Source: CAWAPS01 sp963783945
GTDB taxonomy: Bacteria; Actinomycetota; Acidimicrobiia; Acidimicrobiales; Palsa-688
DNA length: 64,000 bases
Assembly (NCBI GenBank): GCA_963783945.1
Contig: CAWAPS010000007.1
Location: 186,001-250,000 of the forward strand
Direction: 5' to 3'
The notes under the pieces are model-generated. The model saw nothing but the letters and a program-made list of their open reading frames with translations, searched no databases and had not been told where the DNA came from. Made by a program: the position numbers and the translations under genes. Below are positions 50,469-61,602 of the stretch, piece by piece. How positions within the stretch are numbered: the first letter of the stretch is position 1; each line of letters begins with the position of its first letter.

Positions 50469-52176
50469 ATGGACGCCCAAGCTTCCCCTCATCCGATGCC
50501 TGAGACTCTACGCGCTACGCGCTGGGTGAGCTCGACGGCAGTACGGCCGAGATTGTGCACGACCACCTTGAGCACTGCTCCGATTGCCGGCGTTTCGTCG
50601 ACCGGCTCTGCCGGGCCGCGGAAGGAGCGGGATGCCTGCTATCGGCCGGCCAGTTGGCGCCGACGGAGGGGCCGAATCGCCAGTCGCTTATGACGTCACG
50701 ATAGACTCCGCCGATCGTCCTTGCATGTCTGAGACGGGCCTTGTCGACGGAACGTCCGCGGCTCAGAACAGTCCGAATGTGTCTCCCCTCCAAGCGAGGA
50801 CACTCGTCGGCTACTTCGGCGACTATGAGCTGCAGACCGTGCTGGGCGAAGGAGGCATGGGAATCGTCTACAAAGCTCGACAGCTCAGCCTGAACCGCCC
50901 GGTGGCCTTGAAGATGATCAAGTCCGCCAGGTTCGCCGGTGCAGAGGAGGTCCGCCGGTTTCAGAACGAATCCGAGGCAGTCGCGCAGCTCGATCATCCC
51001 AACATTGTGCCGATCTTCGAGGTCGGTCAGTTCGAGGATCAGCATTACTTCAGCATGAAGCTGATCGCGGGTGAGAGCCTTGACAAGCGACCGAGCGAGT
51101 ACCTGGCGAACCCGAGGGCCGCAGCAGATCTGGTGGCGATTGTGGCAAACGCGGTCCACCATGCTCATCAGAGAGGCGTCCTCCACCGCGATCTGAAACC
51201 GGCGAATATCCTGATCGATGCGGACGGGCGGCCGCATGTCACCGACTTCGGCCTGGCCAAACGCGTCGAAGGGGACAGCGAACTGACCCGCTCGGGCGCG
51301 ATTCTCGGAACGCCAGCCTACATGGCCCCCGAACAAACTTCCGGCAAGCGAGGAGCCGTGACGACTGCGACCGACGTCTACGGCCTGGGGGCTGTCCTGT
51401 ACGTGTTGTTTACGGGAAGAGCGCCGTTCGGCGGTGACTCGGTGCTCGACACGCTGGAGCAAGTGCGTGAACGAGCACCGGAGCTTCCTTCCAGGCGGAA
51501 CGCAAAGGTACCGCGCGACCTGGAAGTGATCTGCCTGAAGTGCCTGGAAAAAGACCCGCGCCAGCGGTTCGCCAGTGCGGAGGCGCTCGCCGAGGATTTG
51601 AGGCGTTGGCTGGCTGGCGAGCCGATCGCGGCGCGGCCTGTGGGCAAGGCGGCGCGGCTGTGGATGTGGTGCCGGCGAAACCCCACGGCTGCGGCCCTTG
51701 CGGGGACGTCGCTCGTCGCCTTGATCGCGATGATCGCGGCAGGCTTTTTCATCGCGTACAACGGTGAATTGAGGCGGGCCAATCGCCTGATCGCGGAATC
51801 GCGGGCGAAACTTCAGACTGCTTATGCGTCTGAGGCGTCCGCACGGAGGCGGGCGGAGGCAGCCGAAATCATCGCTTCGGAGCAACGCGAGGTCGCTCTG
51901 GAAGCTTTCGGCGAAGCCGGAAATGCGCTCGACCTGGCGAGCACCTTCCTACAGGCAATGCAGCTCACAGATGAACAATTGCTGGCGAAAGCGTCGTTGA
52001 GTTTTCCGGCAGACCGCTTTGAGTTCGTGACCGCGATGATGAAGAACCAAGAAATCGCAGCGAAAGTAGCCTACACCGTGGACGAGGTCCTGGAGCCGAT
52101 GGTCCGCGGAACCAGATTGACTCAGTTCGCCGCCGCGGTGTTGGCCCGTGCGGTGAGTTCTCGTTGGAGCCGATGA
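50469..52176 (+). CDS. Serine/threonine protein kinase with N-terminal zf-HC2-like domain; frameshifted N-terminus
   Basis: MDAQASPHPMPETL leads, after one shift, into RYALGELDGSTAEIVHDHLE HCSDCRRF, an anti-sigma-type zinc finger (H-x3-C-x2-C). A second shift near 50685 joins PVAYDVTIDSADRPCMSETG and the kinase domain: GEGGMGIVYKARQ, VALKMIK, HRDLKPAN, DFGLAKR and GTPAYMAPEQ. A membrane helix (LIAMIAAGFFIAYNG) and a coiled coil follow. It ends early compared with kin that carry WD40 or TPR tails. It is probably a membrane-signalling kinase; the zinc finger may contact an ECF sigma factor. Confidence 0.85.
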
Positions 52177-52715
52177 TGCGAGGGGACACGGTGCTCGACC
52201 GTGAAACCTCGCAAAACTGGCAGGCGCATTATGACCTCGTTCTCGGCCGCCTCTTGGCCATCAAGGTCCGCTGTTACGAGTACAACTGGGCTTGTGCGGC
52301 GTATGAAGCTCGATTCCCCCAAGTTTAGCAACAAGAAGTTTAATGCGTGGCGGCTCGTCCCCGATGAGAAAGTACGATATTCAGTCGAGGCAGCAACGGC
52401 GGCACGCGAGGGCAAGTCGCTCTTGAAACGTGTCGTCGATGAGCGTCCTGGAAGTCCTTGGGCTCTCCTGCGCAGCGTGAGCTCAGTAGCCCGTTCGGAT
52501 TCAGGTGGGAGGAGACCTACGTCGATCCCGCCACGCGCGAGATCCCTTCCTCGGCTGAGGCGAAGGCGATGGATCACGACGTGGATAAAATCACATTTTA
52601 TAATTATCGCTCCTGCGGTGGATTCTGGCCGCCCTCTTTGCGCAGAAAGTATGGCTTCGAGCACTCTCCGACGGAACTGATTGGGGGGACTGTGCCGATG
52701 AGCCGAGACGAATAA
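52155..52715 (+). CDS. Frameshifted C-terminal tail, possibly part of the kinase gene or of a separate protein
   Basis: Three frames together give SLEPMMRGDTVLDRETSQNW, QAHYDLVLGRLLAIKVRCYE, then SPKFSNKKFNAWRLVPDEKV, LLKRVVDERPGSPWALL and AQRELSSPFGFRWEETYV. This pattern (repeat of Lys/Arg-rich helix, then HPGTPWALLA-like and FGFRWEE) is one I associate with the C-terminus of large planctomycete vWA-type proteins, unverified. It follows the kinase without a gap and may be the true continuation of a chimeric protein. Frame changes are near 52150, 52310 and 52470. Confidence 0.5.
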
Positions 52716-52756
52716 TCGTCAGGGAGCTCGGGGCCTCACGTGGTTATCGGCCCCGG

Positions 52757-53766
52757 TCATGCCAGCGGGGTGCCATAAGCGGTTTTCCACTCCGGCGTAC
52801 CGGCGAGATCGAGGCCGATCCGGGCGAGATCGAGGTTCTCCTCTGGTGAAAGGGGATTTGCTCGGGCGACGACCGATGCGGCCTTTTCGATCTCGGCGAT
52901 GTTCTCCAACCCGATCACGGCGACAGCAATGCCCGGGATGGATAGCGCGTAGCGTATCGCCTTTTCGTAGTGCTTCTCATCGATCTTGAACCCGCCCTGT
53001 TCCCGCGCCGCGCCTCCGAGCACTTTCATGGCAACGAGGCCGACGTTCATGTGCTGGGCTCGGCTCCAGACCTTGTGCTCGAAATCGTAGGTGTGCTGGA
53101 CGACGAAGTTGACGGCGTTCATAAGGACGTCGATCTCGCCACTATCGAGTGCCTGGTGAAAGCGTGTCGGGTGGAGATGGCCGCTGGCGCCGATGAACCG
53201 GACGACGCCCTGCCTCTTGGCCTCGCGCAGCGCGCCCATCGCCCCGCGCTCGCCGAAGACGAGCTTGTGGTCGCCCCAGACCTTCTCGTCACCGAAGTTG
53301 TGCAAGTGGACGAGGTCGATCCTGTCGGTCCGCATCCGCTTGAGGCTTTGCTTGATGAGCTTCCAGGTCCCATCGTAGCTCGGCTCCTCGGTCTTGGTGA
53401 CGAGGAAGATCTTGTCGCGGATCTCGGCTATTGCCGGCCCCATCTTCTCCTCGGCGAAACCGGTCTCGGCGTTTCCATAAGTGGGCGCCGTGTCGAGATA
53501 GTTGATTCCGAGCTCCAAGGCGCGGTGAAGCGCGGCGCGCACGTCGTCCGGTGTGACGTGCTTTCGCTGAAAGTAGGCGCAGCCGATCCCCAGGCGGGAA
53601 ACCCGCGCCCGGTGCGGCCAAGCACGGAATCAGGCACTTTCAGGACCGCCGGCGGATCGGCGTTCGCGCCCGGTGCCGAAGCTGCCGACGCGACCAGGCC
53701 TCCGAGCAACAGTCCGCCCCCTTTCACGAAGTCGCGTCGAGAACAAGCACGATTGTGGTCGGTCAT
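52757..53766 (-). CDS. Tat-exported aldo/keto reductase; frameshifted near 53590
   Basis: The Tat signal has SRRDFVKGGGLLLGGLVASA. After one frame change the AKR barrel follows: NYLDTAPTYGNAETG (Asp, Tyr), FLVTKTEEPSYDG (Lys), IDLVHLHNFGDEK (His), IGASGHLHPTRFHQAL and VAVIGLENIAEIEKA. It belongs to the exported AKR group common in planctomycetes. The start is the ATG giving MTDHNRACSRRDF. The substrate is unknown. Confidence 0.85.
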
Positions 53767-54033
53767 GTCACTCTCTCCGTGTTGAATGATAGTCCGTAGT
53801 CCTTGCACTCAGCGTACCAAAAGGTGACTTCGGGACCAGAGCCCAGGAGAACGGTGGGCGGGTGCGTGGCGAAGCACCAGTACCTGCGGAAAGCGAACGA
53901 CGACTTCGTCAGCCAGTGCAGGTGTCACAGGGGCGACGCTCTCATCTCGTCGCCGGCGAGATGGATTGCCCGTTGTGCGGGAAGCGAGACCCGCATCCGT
54001 CTGGGCGGACATTCCCACGCTCGGGAGTCGCGA

Positions 54034-54318
54034 TCAATCAGCCGGACGGTCGGGTGATTCTTGAGCTTGGTCCTTGGCCCGAGTGACTCCTGGCGGTTCT
54101 GGTGGCGGCTTGGCGGCTGGGAATCCGTGGGACTGGCAGAACAACTCCGCGTTCAGCTCCAGCAAGGCAGTATAGGCTTGGTCGATCGAGTGGTAGATTG
54201 CGCCGCTGCGGTCGAACCCAAGTTGCTCCATGCGGCAACGACAGCGGTACACGAACTCCATCATGGGCCGGATGCGGTCGCGGGTCGCCTGTGCTTGTCT
54301 TCGGCTGAGTATCCTCAC
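54034..54318 (-). CDS. Small conserved protein of unknown function (MRILSRRQ family)
   Basis: 94 residues: MRILSRRQAQATRDRIRPMM, then FVYRCRCRMEQLGFDRSGAI and YHSIDQAYTALLELNAELFC, ending in a Pro/Lys-rich tail. It is basic and helical. A degenerate copy lies at 50040-50222 about 4 kb away on the same strand, which supports it being a real gene. I know of no function. Confidence 0.65.
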   Translation of the reverse strand: MRILSRRQAQATRDRIRPMMEFVYRCRCRMEQLGFDRSGAIYHSIDQAYTALLELNAELFCQSHGFPAAKPPPEPPGVTRAKDQAQESPDRPAD

Positions 54319-54377
54319 GCGGATAGTGTATAGCGGAACACTATTTGCTCGTCAACGTCAACCGTCTGTGCTGTGGA

Positions 54378-54929
54378 TTACCCTCCGGCCTGCTTCCTTC
54401 GGCTTGCTTCGATCGCGCCTAAACCGAGTACTCCCATGCTGAGCAAGACTATTGCGTTTGGCTCGGGTACAAATGAGGGCGTGACAGTGACTTTGTAGGA
54501 CGCGTTGGATTTTATGTTGCCTTGGAGACCGAAGGTAGGTCCTGATGCACCCTGGCTTTTTCCGGGTGGTAATGGGGTGAATTTGCCAATGCCGGAAAAA
54601 TCAACATCGCCCGTCGCGGTATTGCGGAACGAGATCATGACGTCGTTGATTGCAGGGGTGTTGGCGGCGTAACCGTTCGTGATGTTGAACATGAACTGGT
54701 AACCGGTTGCGGGGCGATTGTTATCGGTCGAGACCGTGAATGTCGAATTGGGTTGTGCCGCGTTGAAAGTCACTGTGTCTACCAGCTCGTCTGGCACACC
54801 ATCTACTTTGGCGATAGTGACCATTGATCCCGCGGATACGTTCCCCACATTTACAAAACCCGCATTCACTTGCGGTGTCACGCTGGCTCCCAAGCATGCC
54901 AGCACCAGTGTGCGGAAGATGCGATTCAT
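54378..54929 (-). CDS. PEP-CTERM sorting-signal protein
   Basis: 183 residues. A signal peptide (TLVLACLGASVTPQVNA), a beta-rich middle (VDTVTFNAAQPNSTFTVST, AINDVMISFRNTATGDVDFS) and a C-terminal PEP-CTERM signal: VPEPNAIVLLSMGVLGLG followed by EASRRKQAGG. The substrate class is exported and processed by an exosortase, which is not in the window. Base composition is visibly lower in GC than the surrounding genes. Intact. Confidence 0.9.
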   Translation of the reverse strand: MNRIFRTLVLACLGASVTPQVNAGFVNVGNVSAGSMVTIAKVDGVPDELVDTVTFNAAQPNSTFTVSTDNNRPATGYQFMFNITNGYAANTPAINDVMISFRNTATGDVDFSGIGKFTPLPPGKSQGASGPTFGLQGNIKSNASYKVTVTPSFVPEPNAIVLLSMGVLGLGAIEASRRKQAGG

Positions 54930-55354
54930 GTGCCTAATCCTTGTGCATGTAAGGGTCAGCAAACGAAGCAAAACGGGCCATTATCTCGCCGCGTCGGGTG
55001 CATTCTCATATCAAGCTGGGAAGACCAGTCGACACGGGGCGCAATTTGTGTCACTTGTTCTCATCGTGTATTCCTTCCACGATGCATGCGACGACTCATG
55101 ATTACGTTCACGCCTACATATTCAGAAGACAATACAATTCTCTGGGATATTTAGCCATCCAATGTTTCAAAAAAAAGGGCATAGTCCCGCAATGTTGCCA
55201 AAATCCAACACGCATCGCCAGGCCAGCAATGGGCACAACCCAAGAATGGAACCCAGAGACAAATGTCGCGCGGTTAAAACAAACGGAGTTTCCCTAAGGA
55301 TCGCTCTGCTCAAGTCATCTCCTCACCTCGAATCCCCCCAGCGACCCCCGGAGA
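54930..55354. other. Low-GC intergenic stretch
   Basis: It includes 55080-55260, the most AT-rich part of the window. I see no gene and no structured RNA. It looks like foreign or decayed DNA beside the integrase relics. Confidence 0.5.
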
Positions 55355-55470
55355 CTAAACCGAAATCCGCTCGACGACCTTCCGGGTGACTTTCCTGCGG
55401 CGCCGGTCATAAAGCCTTGTTGTTCTGGGGTCGGCGTGGCCGGCTGGCCAGTTCGAGTTGTGGAGGCATT
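55355..55470 (-). pseudogene. C-terminal relic of a tyrosine recombinase
   Basis: The translation QLELAGHADPRTTRLYDRRR followed by KVTRKVVERISV and TAG carries the H-x-x-x-x-T-x-x-Y end of phage-type integrases, with the nucleophilic Tyr in TTRLYD. Upstream sequence loses similarity after about 35 residues, so only the tail survives. Confidence 0.7.
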
Positions 55471-55587
55471 GTTCCATGGTAAAAGACCACGGGGCGGTTC
55501 GCGGCCAGGGGGTGGCACTCCGCCGCCGAGTCCGTCGATGTGACCTAGCGACGCTGAATCGCCCGCGCGAAGCGGGGCGGACGCGTC

Positions 55588-55710
55588 GGAGCCGAGGTCG
55601 AACAAGACCTCAACCACTTGATGTCCACGGTTACCGATCCGCGTGAGGCCATTCTCGAGGCACTCCGCGAGTTGTGGGGCGGTGAGATCCCGCCTGGTTT
55701 TCTCAAGTGA
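55588..55710 (+). other. Short coding-like fragment
   Basis: The frame reads GAEVEQDLNHLMSTVTDPRE, then AILEALRELWGGEIPPGFLK and a stop, with natural-looking helical composition. No start or family is recognisable. The following bases to 56043 contain nothing I can name. Confidence 0.25.
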
Positions 55711-56043
55711 GGGGAAAACCGCTGTTCAGCAGTAGGGGGTTGGATAGAATGTAGCGGGTCGACCTGCGGGAGCGATCCGCCAGGTGACCCGGCGTCTAAT
55801 ACCTGTCCTCTATGAATCACTCGTCTCGGATGGCCGCATGATTCGACACCGCCCGATGCGGCACCTCGATTGATCCAGTCTAATCCAGACACGCACGTTG
55901 CACAAATCGCAAAGCGAGCATCTTCCCGACCAAGTGTGGCTACTTTACAATTCTTCTGCACACATTGCCCGTGTCAGCCCAATGCGACTACAATGCGAGC
56001 GACGGCCGAAGGCTATCGTAAACCTCGGCAAAACCCCTGAAAT

Positions 56044-56076
56044 CAACATCAATCCAACATCAGCCCAACATCAGAC
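56044..56076. repeat. Three 11-bp direct repeats beside the tRNA fragment
   Basis: CAACATCAATC, CAACATCAGCC and CAACATCAGAC follow one another and end two bases before the tRNA-Leu remnant. They could be arm-type recombinase sites or a duplication scar. Confidence 0.6.
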
Positions 56077-56077
56077 A

Positions 56078-56147
56078 GATGGCAGACGCGCCGGACTCAA
56101 AATCCGGTCCTCGCAAGAGGGTGTGGGTTCAAGTCCCACCTTCGGTA
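56078..56147 (+). tRNA. 5'-truncated tRNA-Leu(CAA) remnant, probable attachment site
   Basis: D-loop GGCAGACGCG, anticodon stem CCGGA/TCCGG with loop CTCAAAA (anticodon CAA), a variable arm CCTCGCAAGAGG, T-arm GTGGG/CCCAC with TTCAAGT and the 3' acceptor strand CTTCGGT are all present. The matching 5' acceptor strand is absent and replaced by the 11-bp repeats, so this is not a functional tRNA. Integrase genes of islands often sit beside such 3' fragments. Confidence 0.75.
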
Positions 56148-56238
56148 CTATATACTTAGGGCAAATCGCAACATGCCGATTCGCCTTGAGTGGGAACAAA
56201 TTGGGAACAGCGTTGCGGTGATATTGGAGCCGCAACGA

Positions 56239-56720
56239 TGGCTGCAATTGAGGAGCGGGGCGGACGATTCCGCATCCATTTCCGTTGGCATGGCAAACAA
56301 GAAAAGCTCCCCCTTGGCAAGGTGTCAGCTGAGGAAGCCGCGAGCAAAGCAGCACAGGTTGATTACCTGTTGATGCGGCTTAAGCAACGGCTGATCGAAT
56401 TGCCGTCCGGCGTTGATATCGTCGAGTTCGTCCAATTCGACGGCAAGCCACCGGCCGACCTGCAAGAAGTATCCGCCGAATCGCGGGAACTCACAATCGC
56501 CGGTTTCCGCGACCGCTACCTGGCGACGCACAGTGAGTCGCTGGAAGATCGCACCATCGAGGGGATCGGACTGCACTTCAAGCACTGATCGCCGCGCTCG
56601 GCGAGCGGTTTCCCGATCCGCGAACTGAAGCTCGCCGAACTGCAAGGCTATGTTGACCGCCCGCACCAAATCCAAGGGCATGGGGGGACGCACGCGAGTT
56701 TATTTACGCAACTCAGTCAC
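56239..56720 (+). pseudogene. N-terminal half of a tyrosine recombinase (integrase), truncated
   Basis: It starts MAAIEERGGRFRIHFRWHGK with the arm-binding N-terminal strand domain, then the core-binding SAM-like region FRDRYLATHSESLEDRTIEG. One shift near 56585 leads to LIAALGERFPIRELKLAELQ and GYVDR, after which similarity stops. The catalytic domain is missing. It begins 90 bases downstream of the truncated tRNA-Leu on the same strand, a typical island-integrase position. Confidence 0.75.
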
Positions 56721-56843
56721 CTCGGACCGAAGTTGGCGAACCAAGTCGCACAGATCAGGTTGCCTGATCGCAGGGCGTGGTTTGGCAAGCGTGTCTTCCA
56801 CGACACCGGCGATCGTAACCCCAAGCCGACCTCGATCGAAAGA

Positions 56844-59800
56844 TCACCTCCCTGACCGTGACACGTTCTTCGGAGCTGTACGACTGAGAACGTGGAAATC
56901 CAACCAGATCGCCGAGATCTTCCTGCGATCGAGCTTATCGTTCGTGCCGTCGGAAAATACTGATCTCCACTGCACGAACGGCCCGATCAAGGGGATGTAT
57001 TCGAATTCGCCATACTCGGGCTGGAGATGGAGGTCGCCGTCCGTGCCGTCGTGCAAAGCCATGCAGGATTCTTGACGTGGCCCTCCTTGAAGTTCCAGTC
57101 CACCTTGGACCAATTGTATTCGAATTGGATACCGTGCACCGGTTCGTGAGTGAGCTCGATAATGGCCCCGTCTTCTCGACGAAACAGCTCATTCCCCCAT
57201 CTGTCTCAGATCGACATGGCACGAAAAGTCGTCTGTCGAGACGCCCGACACCCAGGCTCTCACCTTCAAGATTCGCACCTAGGCAGGTCCCGTCGATCGG
57301 GTTCGTCTTCGTCGTGGATTCCCAGAGCGACGGCTGATCGAGGATCGAAGCGATCTGGTTGATGACCTCTTCTTCCTCTCTTGCGGTCAACGACGGACGG
57401 CCCCAAAGGGGACCAAGACGCTTCTTGGACTCGTCGATCCGCGTGCCAAGAGCTTTCTTCCGAAGTTCCGCCTCGGGGGCGTCCACGACCAGTCGCCCCG
57501 ATCGTTGAAGACCCGGACGGTGAACTGGCCGGCCTCCGGCCCGCGGGAGAAATTCCGCCACGACTCGGCCACGACGATCAGGTTCTTCCGCGGCTCTGCC
57601 TGCGGGCCCATGATCGCGGCGAGCCTCCTCGAGGATCCGATCCATGAGGAATCGGTCGACGATCGGGACGACGGCGGCGACGACCCGGTTCTTCTCCTCA
57701 CCGGTCAGCTCGTGGTCGGGCCGCAGGAGCTTGAGCAGCTCCTTGAGTTCATTCACCTTCTCGGCTTGCCCCACCACCAGCTCCTTTTCATCGGCTGCCA
57801 CGACTACCGTGCCAGTGGCGGCGACGACGCGGATATGGAGGCCGTCGCCGCGGCGGCCAGGACGATCAGGTCCTTGACCCCGACGGCCGGTCGCTCGGGC
57901 CGGCCGGCGTGGACCGCAATCGGACGTCAAACCCGAGTGAGGTTCCGGGATCCTCGCTCGGATCAGGTGGCGGAGGTACGGGAAGAGGGACAGGAGCCGC
58001 TCGTTGAACGCCTTGATCCGCCGGGCCCTCCAGGCCGGCGTGCCCTCGCCGTACGGATAGAGAGGCATTCGATTCATGGGACCTATAAACAGATCGAACA
58101 TCTTACTCGCATCACTATGTATAATAATGTGAAAAATCTTGTCGGGATCTGCTTCGTCTTTTTGACCCTCCGGGTAGGAGAACGGCGCTGGCATGCCGAC
58201 GGATTGAAGAAGTAGGTGAGCGGGAGCCGCCGGCGAGGTCGTCGACCGCGACGAAATCGATATCTCGATCCGAGGGGACGAGGCGCAGGCCGAATCGCGC
58301 GAATGCCGATCCGCGGGAACGGCACCGGGAACAGCACACCCGTCCTTTTTTAAATTCTCGAATTCGTGGGGATATTGGTCCTCTTTGAGTATGACGGTGA
58401 TGCCGTTTCCTTTGTAATCCTCCTGTTCGGCCGGCGTGCGACTCACCTGGCTCCTGAAGCCGCGGATGTCTTCATCCATCTTCTTCCACTTCAGATTCAG
58501 TTGCGTGCCGCTCAAGAAGTTGTAATCGATCACCCCGGGGGAGCCGAGCTTGAAGGTATCGTAGAGGGCGCGGTCGGGCTTGAGCGCCAGCAAAGCGCAT
58601 GGCCCGCAGGCGTCATAGCAGCAGCGGATGCACCTCTCGCGGCGCGCGATTGTAGAGGGCCGAAACGAAGGCCGTTTCGGCGAAGAGGTGTGGGTTTGCG
58701 TTGGCGGTGATGAGCGAATTGAGCTGCTCTTGCTGGGCCAGCGTCGCCCGATGCTCGCCCTGCAGGCGCAAGTACTCGGTCACGAGGGCGTTGTACTTGA
58801 GGAGGGTCGCGTTGAGCTTTTGGACCGCCTCGACATACTCGTCCATGGCATTCATGGCCGCCCGCGCGTCGGCCCGGGTATAGAACTGCTGGAGCATGGA
58901 GTTGAACTCGTTCTGATCGACGAGCAAACGGTACGAGTCGTCGTCGTTCAATTCAACCAGGCCCGGCTCGCTCGGGTTGCGCCGACTGGATCATCTCCCA
59001 CGCCTTGTCGAGCTTCGACATCTTCTTATCGAACTTATCGACTCGGAGCAGCATGTGTTGCCGACTGACCGCCTGGCCGTCGTCGTTGGGGATTGTGTTT
59101 TCGGCCTTGTCCATCAACTTGATGCTCTGGCTCATCAGGGTGGTGAACGCCGTGAATTCCGAACTGATGAAGGCCATGTTGAACAGACAATCCGCATAAT
59201 CCTGGACGGTCAAGCCAGAGCACTCCTTGACCCAAAGCTCGAGCGCACCCAACGCTTGGATCAGGGCCACCTTTTTCTCGTCCTTCTTCGCATCGGCCGC
59301 CGGGATGTCGGCGATGATGTATGCGTTGAGTCCGTTCCGGCGTGCCTTGATGTCGTCGTCCTTATTCTTCGAGCTCCTCGCCGGCGGCTTGCACGGCGGC
59401 GAGCCGCTGCTGGCCGACTGACTTCTGTTGGCTCAAGTTGTTGCGATAGTCCAGATAGGTGTCCTCGCGCAACTTCAAAGATCCCACGGCGTCCGCGAAC
59501 GGCCCCAGGTAGAATTCGGGCGAACCGAGCGGCACGTAATTCTCCGCGTGGCCGAAGTAATCCCATCCCCGTGCCAGGTTGATCATCAAGGTCCCGAGCG
59601 TGGCGTGGATGCCGTCCCGGATGCGTGTGTCGGTCAACGAAAGGTACTTGGGCAAGAGGCTCGAGGCGAGCATCACGAACTCGAGCCGCGCTGGAGTTCC
59701 TCCCGGATCGTGCCAGTCTGGCTGTCGGCGGCGAACCGGTACGCATCCCACTTGAGGTAGTACGCCCGGGCCGCCTCCAGCAGCATCTGCACGAAGCTGA

Positions 59801-61464
59801 CCCGCGAGATGCCCCGTAAACCCTCGAACGAGGACGTGTGATCGACAATGGATACAACAGCGTCGATGATCGAGCCCTTCTGGCTGGTCGTCGGCTTCTT
59901 CCGTTTCCATGCGGTCTCGAGTAGCGTCTTGAGATCGCTGATCTGTTCGTCTCGTCCCTCAAGCTCGTCCTCGTCCTTATCGACGACCATCTTGCTGTTG
60001 CCATCGAAGATGCGGAAGTGGAGCACTCCCATCACGTCGGCCACGATGATCAGACTTTTGCCGTCGGGCTGGATGCCGCTCTTGGCTGGCACGTCGGGCA
60101 TCAACTTCAGGTCAAACCCGAAGAGGCCGTTCTGATCGATCGCATCGAAGTTGTGGATCACCACGAACCGGCCCCAACGTCCGGGGGGCGGCGGCGCGAG
60201 ATCCGGCGGCAGCGGTGCATTGGCCGGCTGCAGGCTCTTGAAGCGCTCCGCTCCACTCAAGGTCGCGACAGCGACAGCCTGGGTCTTCATCGCGTCGCCG
60301 CTATAAGCCGATAAACCGGCTCCGTTATATGCCGGGGTCGCCGATCCCGCCTGCGAGACCGTGGAAGCCACGCGGCCCCTGCTCGCCCGGTTGCGACGTG
60401 TTCTCGATCGTGGTGCCCGCGTCCACGGCCTTGTTTACGATGATCGTGCAGTTGCCACACGGCCCGCCGCGGCCGCCCGGGCCGCCGATCCCCCCATGGC
60501 CACCGGGCCCGCCCGGGCCGCCCGGCATGGCGCGTACGGAAGTCGATTTGACCAATTGATGAAAGGTCTTTATGTACCTCGTAGTTCAGGCCCGGTCCCC
60601 CTGTTCCTCCTTTTCCGCCGTTCTCTGCCTGCTTGCCGCGCGGACCGCGCCCCCCCGAGCAGCACACGGTCAGGTCGGAGTAGGCTCCCAGAGAATCGGC
60701 CACGATGAAGACGTCTCCACCCGCGGGGCCGAACGCGTCATCACTCCTCCCTCCATTCTTGCCGTCGACGCCTTTCCCCCCTTGACCCGCTTTTTCGTCG
60801 GAGCCACGACCATAATCCGTGCTCTTGATGCTATAACTAAGCAACTCCTTGAAATTAATCCAAATTCGATCATGACGCACCGCTGGCCCCGTGGGCCCGG
60901 TTGCGGCCGTGTAGTCTTGCCGCACGGTATCGTCTCTGCTCGTTGCACTCGTGTCGATCAACGCCTTCTGATCGCCAGCGGCGAGCGTCCGCACCTCGCG
61001 CCAAAGATCACGACGTGCGTGCCGGGGACCACGATCTTGCCGCGGATGGTCACCACGTCCCCGAAGACGATCAGATGGCTCCGGGGCCGCACGTCAAAGA
61101 TGCCCTTGGTTTCGCCCGGTTTCACGGTCGGCGCCGAAGCGCCGGGCGTCGAGGACTCGTCGACGGTCTGCATGAGCACGAGGTGCTCCGACGACTCGAC
61201 GACCGTGACCTCACCGCGCACGGTGGGCAGGGTCGTCGGGTACTCGGGCGTCATCTCGTCATCGACCTTCGGCGCTTGATTCCCCGCGGGCCGGAACTGC
61301 CAACCCTTCATGTCGAGCTGGCCGTGGGGAAAACCGATCGCGCCCGATCGCCCGGCCTCCTTCATCGTTTCTTTGACGAAGCCGGCGATCGTGGCCTCGC
61401 AGTTGACCAGTGCGTCCGTGAAGCTATGCGGGTCGAAGCGAAAATTCTGATCCAGAATCGACAT
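56844..61464 (-). CDS. Giant Gly-rich protein with three copies of an unnamed alpha/beta domain; many frameshifts
   Basis: About 1500 residues when joined. From the N-terminus: MSILDQNFRFDPHSFTDAL, a beta region (RGKIVVPGTHVVIFGARC), and a collagen-like Gly-rich stretch (GGPGGPGGHGGIGGPGGRGG). Then come domain copy A near 60060-59830 (LIIVADVMGVLHFRIFDG), a long helical part (NAMDEYVEAVQKLNATLLKY), a Cys cluster RCIRCCYDACGPC, and copies B near 57880-57640 and C near 57610-57320 (RPSLTAREEEEVINQIASIL). It ends LDFHVLSRTAPKNVSRSGR. Frame breaks occur near 60980, 60540, 60340, 59690, 59360, 58960, 58610, 58330, 57940 and 57050. Function unknown; structural or surface roles are plausible. Confidence 0.6.
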
Positions 61465-61602
61465 CGTCCTTCCCTCCGCGCTTGAGCGGCGCACCACTCG
61501 TCGACGAATTCCCCACGCTCTTCAACGCCGCCCGCGGCCCTGGAGCCGCGCGTCGTTGCGCTGGCGATCGATGCGCCAGCGCGGGCCCGACGGACGGCGC
61601 GG

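Noticed and set aside
56078..56147. Functional tRNA-Leu
   Set aside because: The 5' acceptor strand that should pair with CTTCGGT is missing.
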